Below, piece after piece: positions 61,437-64,000 of a stretch of 64,000 nt of DNA. How positions within the stretch are numbered: the first letter of the stretch is position 1; the number at the start of each line of letters is the position of its first letter. Source of the stretch: Paraburkholderia sp. BCC1886 (GTDB lineage Bacteria; Pseudomonadota; Gammaproteobacteria; Burkholderiales; Burkholderiaceae); assembly GCF_900996245.1 (NCBI RefSeq), contig NZ_CAAJGK010000129.1, forward strand, positions 186,001-250,000, read 5' to 3'. The notes under the pieces are model-generated. The model worked only from the letters and a program-made list of their open reading frames with translations, searched no databases and had not been told where the DNA came from. Position numbers and translations under genes: made by a program.

Positions 61437-62663
61437 CTAGTGATAATCGGCGAGACGGAAGCGGGTGCCGTCGTAACGGATCATCACCGTGTCGCTCTTC
61501 GACAGACCGGAGTGACGTTCCGGGGAAAACGTATAGATGCCGCTGATGCCCTTGTAGCCCTGGATGCCCGCGAACGCGCCGGCAATTGCCGCGCCATCCG
61601 CCTTGGGACCGGCTTTCTGCATGGCCTGCGCGGCGAGCATCACGGCGTCGTACGACTGCGCGACGAACTGGTTGGGCGCGTGACCGAAGCGCGCTTCGAA
61701 GCGCTTCGTCAGATCGAGAATGTTCGACTTGACCGGGTCGTTATCGGGCAGGTCCGCACCGACCGGGAATTTCACCGAAACCAGCAGGATGCTTTTCGCG
61801 TCTTCACCTGCAAGTTTCATGTAGCGCTGGTCGACGAAACCATAGCTATGAATCAGCGGCATGGTGAGGCCCAACTGCTTCGCCTGCTTGATGAAAATGA
61901 GGCCGGCCGGTGTCACCGTCCAGCACACGACCGCACCGACACTGGCCGATTTCGCGGCCGTGAGTTGCGGCGTGAGATCGGTGTCCGACGGATTGAACGA
62001 CTGATACACCACCTCGAGCTTGCGCTCCTTCGCAATGGTCTTCAGCTGTTCGACGGCGCTCTGGCCGAAGCCGCTGCTGTCCGCGAGGAAGGCGATTTTC
62101 GTGATCTTCTGTTTGTCGAAATAGTCGGCGAGACGCTCCAGCACCTGGTCGTCGTCCACCGTGCTCTTCACCGCGAACTTGCGCTGCGCGGCGGGATACA
62201 CGATCGACATCGCGCCTTCGGTGGAGACGAACGGCACCTGCGCTTTCTCGGCGAGCGGTTGCATGGCGAGCGCGATGCCGCTCATGTTGCCGCCGCCCAC
62301 GATGACCGAGACCTTGTCCTGCGAGATCAGACGCCGCGTGGCATTGATCGCCTTCGCGGGCTGACTCTCGCCGTCGTAAAACACCCATTCGACCTTCTGT
62401 CCATTGATGCCGCCGTGGGCATTCAGATCGTCCACCGCCATCTGCATCGCGTCTTTCATGTCTTCGCCGAGGAACGCGGCGGGTCCCGTCACCGACAGGA
62501 TCGAGCCGATCTTGACCTGCGCGAATGCGGGCCCGCTCGCGATCAACGCGAACGCGAGCGGCAGGGACAGCGCGCAACTGCGCAGCCAGCGCGAAGGCGC
62601 GCTCCGCTGGACGTCGGCGGGTTGTCGAAGCGTCGATCTTGCAACGGAAAAAACACGATTCAT
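61437..62663 (-). CDS. Periplasmic substrate-binding protein of the Liv/amide-type importer
   Basis: This 408-residue protein has a long basic N-terminus and a Sec signal ending around ASGPAFAQ, then a type I periplasmic-binding fold starting KIGSILSVTGPAAFLG and containing DDLNAHGGINGQKVEWVFYD and GGGNMSGIALAM. It delivers substrate to LivH-M-G-F downstream. The ATG at 62663 has GGAG six bases upstream; an ATG nine codons earlier lacks one. It is the first structural gene of the operon. Confidence 0.93.
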   Translation of the reverse strand: MNRVFSVARSTLRQPADVQRSAPSRWLRSCALSLPLAFALIASGPAFAQVKIGSILSVTGPAAFLGEDMKDAMQMAVDDLNAHGGINGQKVEWVFYDGESQPAKAINATRRLISQDKVSVIVGGGNMSGIALAMQPLAEKAQVPFVSTEGAMSIVYPAAQRKFAVKSTVDDDQVLERLADYFDKQKITKIAFLADSSGFGQSAVEQLKTIAKERKLEVVYQSFNPSDTDLTPQLTAAKSASVGAVVCWTVTPAGLIFIKQAKQLGLTMPLIHSYGFVDQRYMKLAGEDAKSILLVSVKFPVGADLPDNDPVKSNILDLTKRFEARFGHAPNQFVAQSYDAVMLAAQAMQKAGPKADGAAIAGAFAGIQGYKGISGIYTFSPERHSGLSKSDTVMIRYDGTRFRLADYH

Positions 62664-62723
62664 GGACTGCTCCAATGCAGGCGGATTCAAAGTAGAGGAA
62701 TGAGAGAAACCGGAAAGGGCGTC

Positions 62724-63596
62724 TTACGCGTGGTCCGTGTCGGGCGGCGCGTGCGGCGTGAGCGGCACGCGCACCGACCAGCGTCCCTGATCCGGCCGGT
62801 AATGCGAAGTGCCCGCGAGCACGACATCGCCCGCTTCGTTGCGGTAGGTCATGTGCCGCGTCAGCACGAGATCGCCGGGCAGCAGGTTCAGATGTTCGGC
62901 GTCCGCCTCGTCGGCTTCGCGGCACTCCAGGCCGAACTCGGCATTCACGGCCTGCGCGTCGGGATTCAGCAGATCGAGAACCGACTGACGCTCCAGCGCG
63001 CGTTTCTTCAGCGAGCCCGCAAACCGCACACTCACGTAGCGGTAGTCGATGGACACCGGCACCTGCTCCGCACGCCGCAGGCGCACGATATGCCAGACCA
63101 GATCGTCGCCGGTGAGACCCAGCCGCGTTTGCCAGGCGGGCGGGCAGGCAATTTTCTCGATACGCAGCAATTCGAAGGTCAGCTTGCGGCCGAGGCTCGC
63201 CCATTGCTCGATGAAGTTCATCGACGGGTCGACGCGCTCCACGACCTTTTCTGTCATCACGAAGGTTCCGAGGCCGCGGCGCCGGACCAGATAGCCTTCG
63301 TTGACGAGTTCGCTCATTGCCTGACGCATGGTGGCGCGCGCGACGCCGAAGCGCGCCGATAACTCGTGCTCGGGCGTAAACGGCCGGTCCGCATGCGACC
63401 ACGCGTGAATTTCCACCAGCAGCCGCCGCTTGATCTGCACGTAGAGCGGCAACGGCGAAAGCCGGTCGATGGAACGGTCTGCCTTAGGTGACGATATATC
63501 CCCATCTGCAGCGGGGGAATGGATGCGGGGAAGCGTTCTCGGCGGCATCATTTTGTCCAGAGGACGAGGTGAGACGTTAAATGTATAGTTGGCCAT
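62724..63596 (-). CDS. GntR/HutC-family transcriptional regulator
   Basis: This 290-residue repressor-type protein has a winged helix at about 48-115 (PLYVQIKRRLLVEIHAW; HELSARFGVARATMRQAMSE; GYLVRRRGLGTFV) and a UTRA ligand domain after 120. The listed start lies inside an inverted repeat that looks like its own operator, so the ATG pair at 63548-63551 may be the true start, giving about 275 residues. It is 60 bases upstream of the binding-protein gene and divergent from the gene at 63646, and probably controls both. Confidence 0.88.
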   Translation of the reverse strand: MANYTFNVSPRPLDKMMPPRTLPRIHSPAADGDISSPKADRSIDRLSPLPLYVQIKRRLLVEIHAWSHADRPFTPEHELSARFGVARATMRQAMSELVNEGYLVRRRGLGTFVMTEKVVERVDPSMNFIEQWASLGRKLTFELLRIEKIACPPAWQTRLGLTGDDLVWHIVRLRRAEQVPVSIDYRYVSVRFAGSLKKRALERQSVLDLLNPDAQAVNAEFGLECREADEADAEHLNLLPGDLVLTRHMTYRNEAGDVVLAGTSHYRPDQGRWSVRVPLTPHAPPDTDHA

Positions 63597-63601
63597 ACAT
63601 T
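63580..63601. promoter_or_regulatory. Inverted repeat, candidate GntR/HutC operator
   Basis: AATGTAT (63580-63586) and ATACATT (63595-63601) are perfect 7-base complements separated by eight bases. AT-rich inverted repeats of this kind are typical GntR-family operators, and this one lies in the gap between the regulator and the divergent gene. That fits autoregulation and control of both directions. Confidence 0.62.
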
Positions 63602-63645
63602 AAAACATTTCCCTGTTTTTCAAAAAAATCTTTTCGGGAATCGTT

Positions 63646-64000
63646 ATGCGAATTCAGACTATCGACGTGGCGCTCGAGCCTTCGCCCGCGGTGGCGGGGG
63701 CCGGCAGCTACTTTTCGCGCGATGCGCTTTCCGGTTGTGACGCGGTGTTGTGGAATCCGGCCCGGCTGCACGACGGGCTGACGAAGGAGGGGTGCGAGTT
63801 GAGCGTCGGCGCGTCGACGGACATGTTCGTCGCGACGCGTCACTGGCGGCATGAGTTCGATGCGCTGCTTGCGCGCGGCGGCACGATCGTCACGTTTCTG
63901 CCCGCGCGCGCGACCGTGCGCGCCCATCATTTCGAAGACGTGATCGACCTCGATCTGCTCGAAGCGCTGGACCCGGTTTTCGCGGAATTGCAGGAGGTCT
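63646..64000 (+). CDS. Unidentified protein, N-terminal part only
   Basis: An open frame starts at ATG 63646, preceded by CGGGAA, and runs without a stop to the end of the window, giving 118 residues. The peptide begins MRIQTIDVALEPSPAVAGAG and includes ATRHWRHEFDALLARGG and VTFLPARATVRAHHFED. It has no signal peptide or membrane segment. I do not recognise the family. Normal codon use and the divergent position behind a shared operator support it as a real gene linked to the diiron-amidase operon. Confidence 0.65.
   Translation, partial: MRIQTIDVALEPSPAVAGAGSYFSRDALSGCDAVLWNPARLHDGLTKEGCELSVGASTDMFVATRHWRHEFDALLARGGTIVTFLPARATVRAHHFEDVIDLDLLEALDPVFAELQEV

Noticed and set aside
1..64000. tRNA, rRNA, insertion sequences, integrases and phage genes
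   Set aside because: I looked for tRNA-like cloverleaf stretches, transposase or integrase proteins and terminal inverted repeats and found none that I could support.

Overview
The window is high-GC bacterial DNA with a gene content and codon style typical of Burkholderiaceae, most likely Paraburkholderia or a close relative. The clearest clue is a Ralstonia/Xanthomonas-type (Hrp group II) type III secretion locus with an HrpB/HrpX-type AraC activator and an HrpG-type response regulator. The rest is dense catabolic and transport content common on the second replicons of these bacteria. The genus is an inference from gene families; no 16S or tRNA gene is present.

Region 1 (1-18457) is the type III secretion island. 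An AraC regulator (125-1162, minus) is followed by a plus-strand operon: hrpB1, sctI (hrpB2), sctJ, sctK (hrpB4), sctL, sctN, sctO (hrpB7), sctT, then hrpB and the secretin sctC. A strong inverted repeat separates sctC from the convergent hrpG. Further on lie a DUF3455 lipoprotein and a second HrpB1-family protein (minus), a harpin-like Gly-rich protein and a 1029-residue Ser/Thr/Pro-rich candidate effector or translocator (plus). TTCG-N16-TTCG boxes, the hrpII/PIP type bound by HrpB/HrpX, stand before hrpB1, before hrpB, and in both orientations between the HrpB1 paralogue and the harpin. The export-gate and C-ring genes (sctU, V, R, S, Q, D) and a needle/pilus gene are not in the window.

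Region 2 (18613-32336) looks like a quaternary-ammonium uptake and demethylation cluster. It holds a LysR regulator, a four-gene betaine/choline-type ABC transporter, a nitrilase-superfamily hydrolase, a Rieske monooxygenase with its reductase, an MmgE/PrpD protein, an HcnB/opine-oxidase-like flavoprotein, a DAO-type flavoprotein, and a convergent GlxA/GbdR-type AraC regulator.

Region 3 (32472-40110, minus) couples a branched-chain-type ABC importer to two flavin-dependent oxygenases (an SfnB/DszC-like protein and an LLM monooxygenase). It includes a LivH-LivM-LivG triple fusion with a minisatellite linker and a substrate-binding protein that is frameshifted in this sequence.

Region 4 (40320-47444) encodes two carboxylate transporters of different families, a TIM-barrel hydrolase, a CaiB CoA-transferase, a CitE/HpcH lyase and a divergent LysR regulator, together suggesting use of an unusual organic acid. 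Region 5 (47583-53927) holds an MHYT-GGDEF-EAL protein, a family 2 glycosyltransferase, a pyruvate oxidase-like ThDP enzyme and a Gfo/Idh/MocA oxidoreductase.

Region 6 (54096-64000) is a tightly overlapping minus-strand operon controlled by a GntR/HutC regulator: a Liv-type binding protein, two paralogous ferritin-like diiron proteins (one with broken metal-ligand motifs), LivH-M-G-F, RidA and an amidase. I find this the most novel-looking metabolic system in the window. An unidentified gene starts divergently at 63646 and runs off the end.
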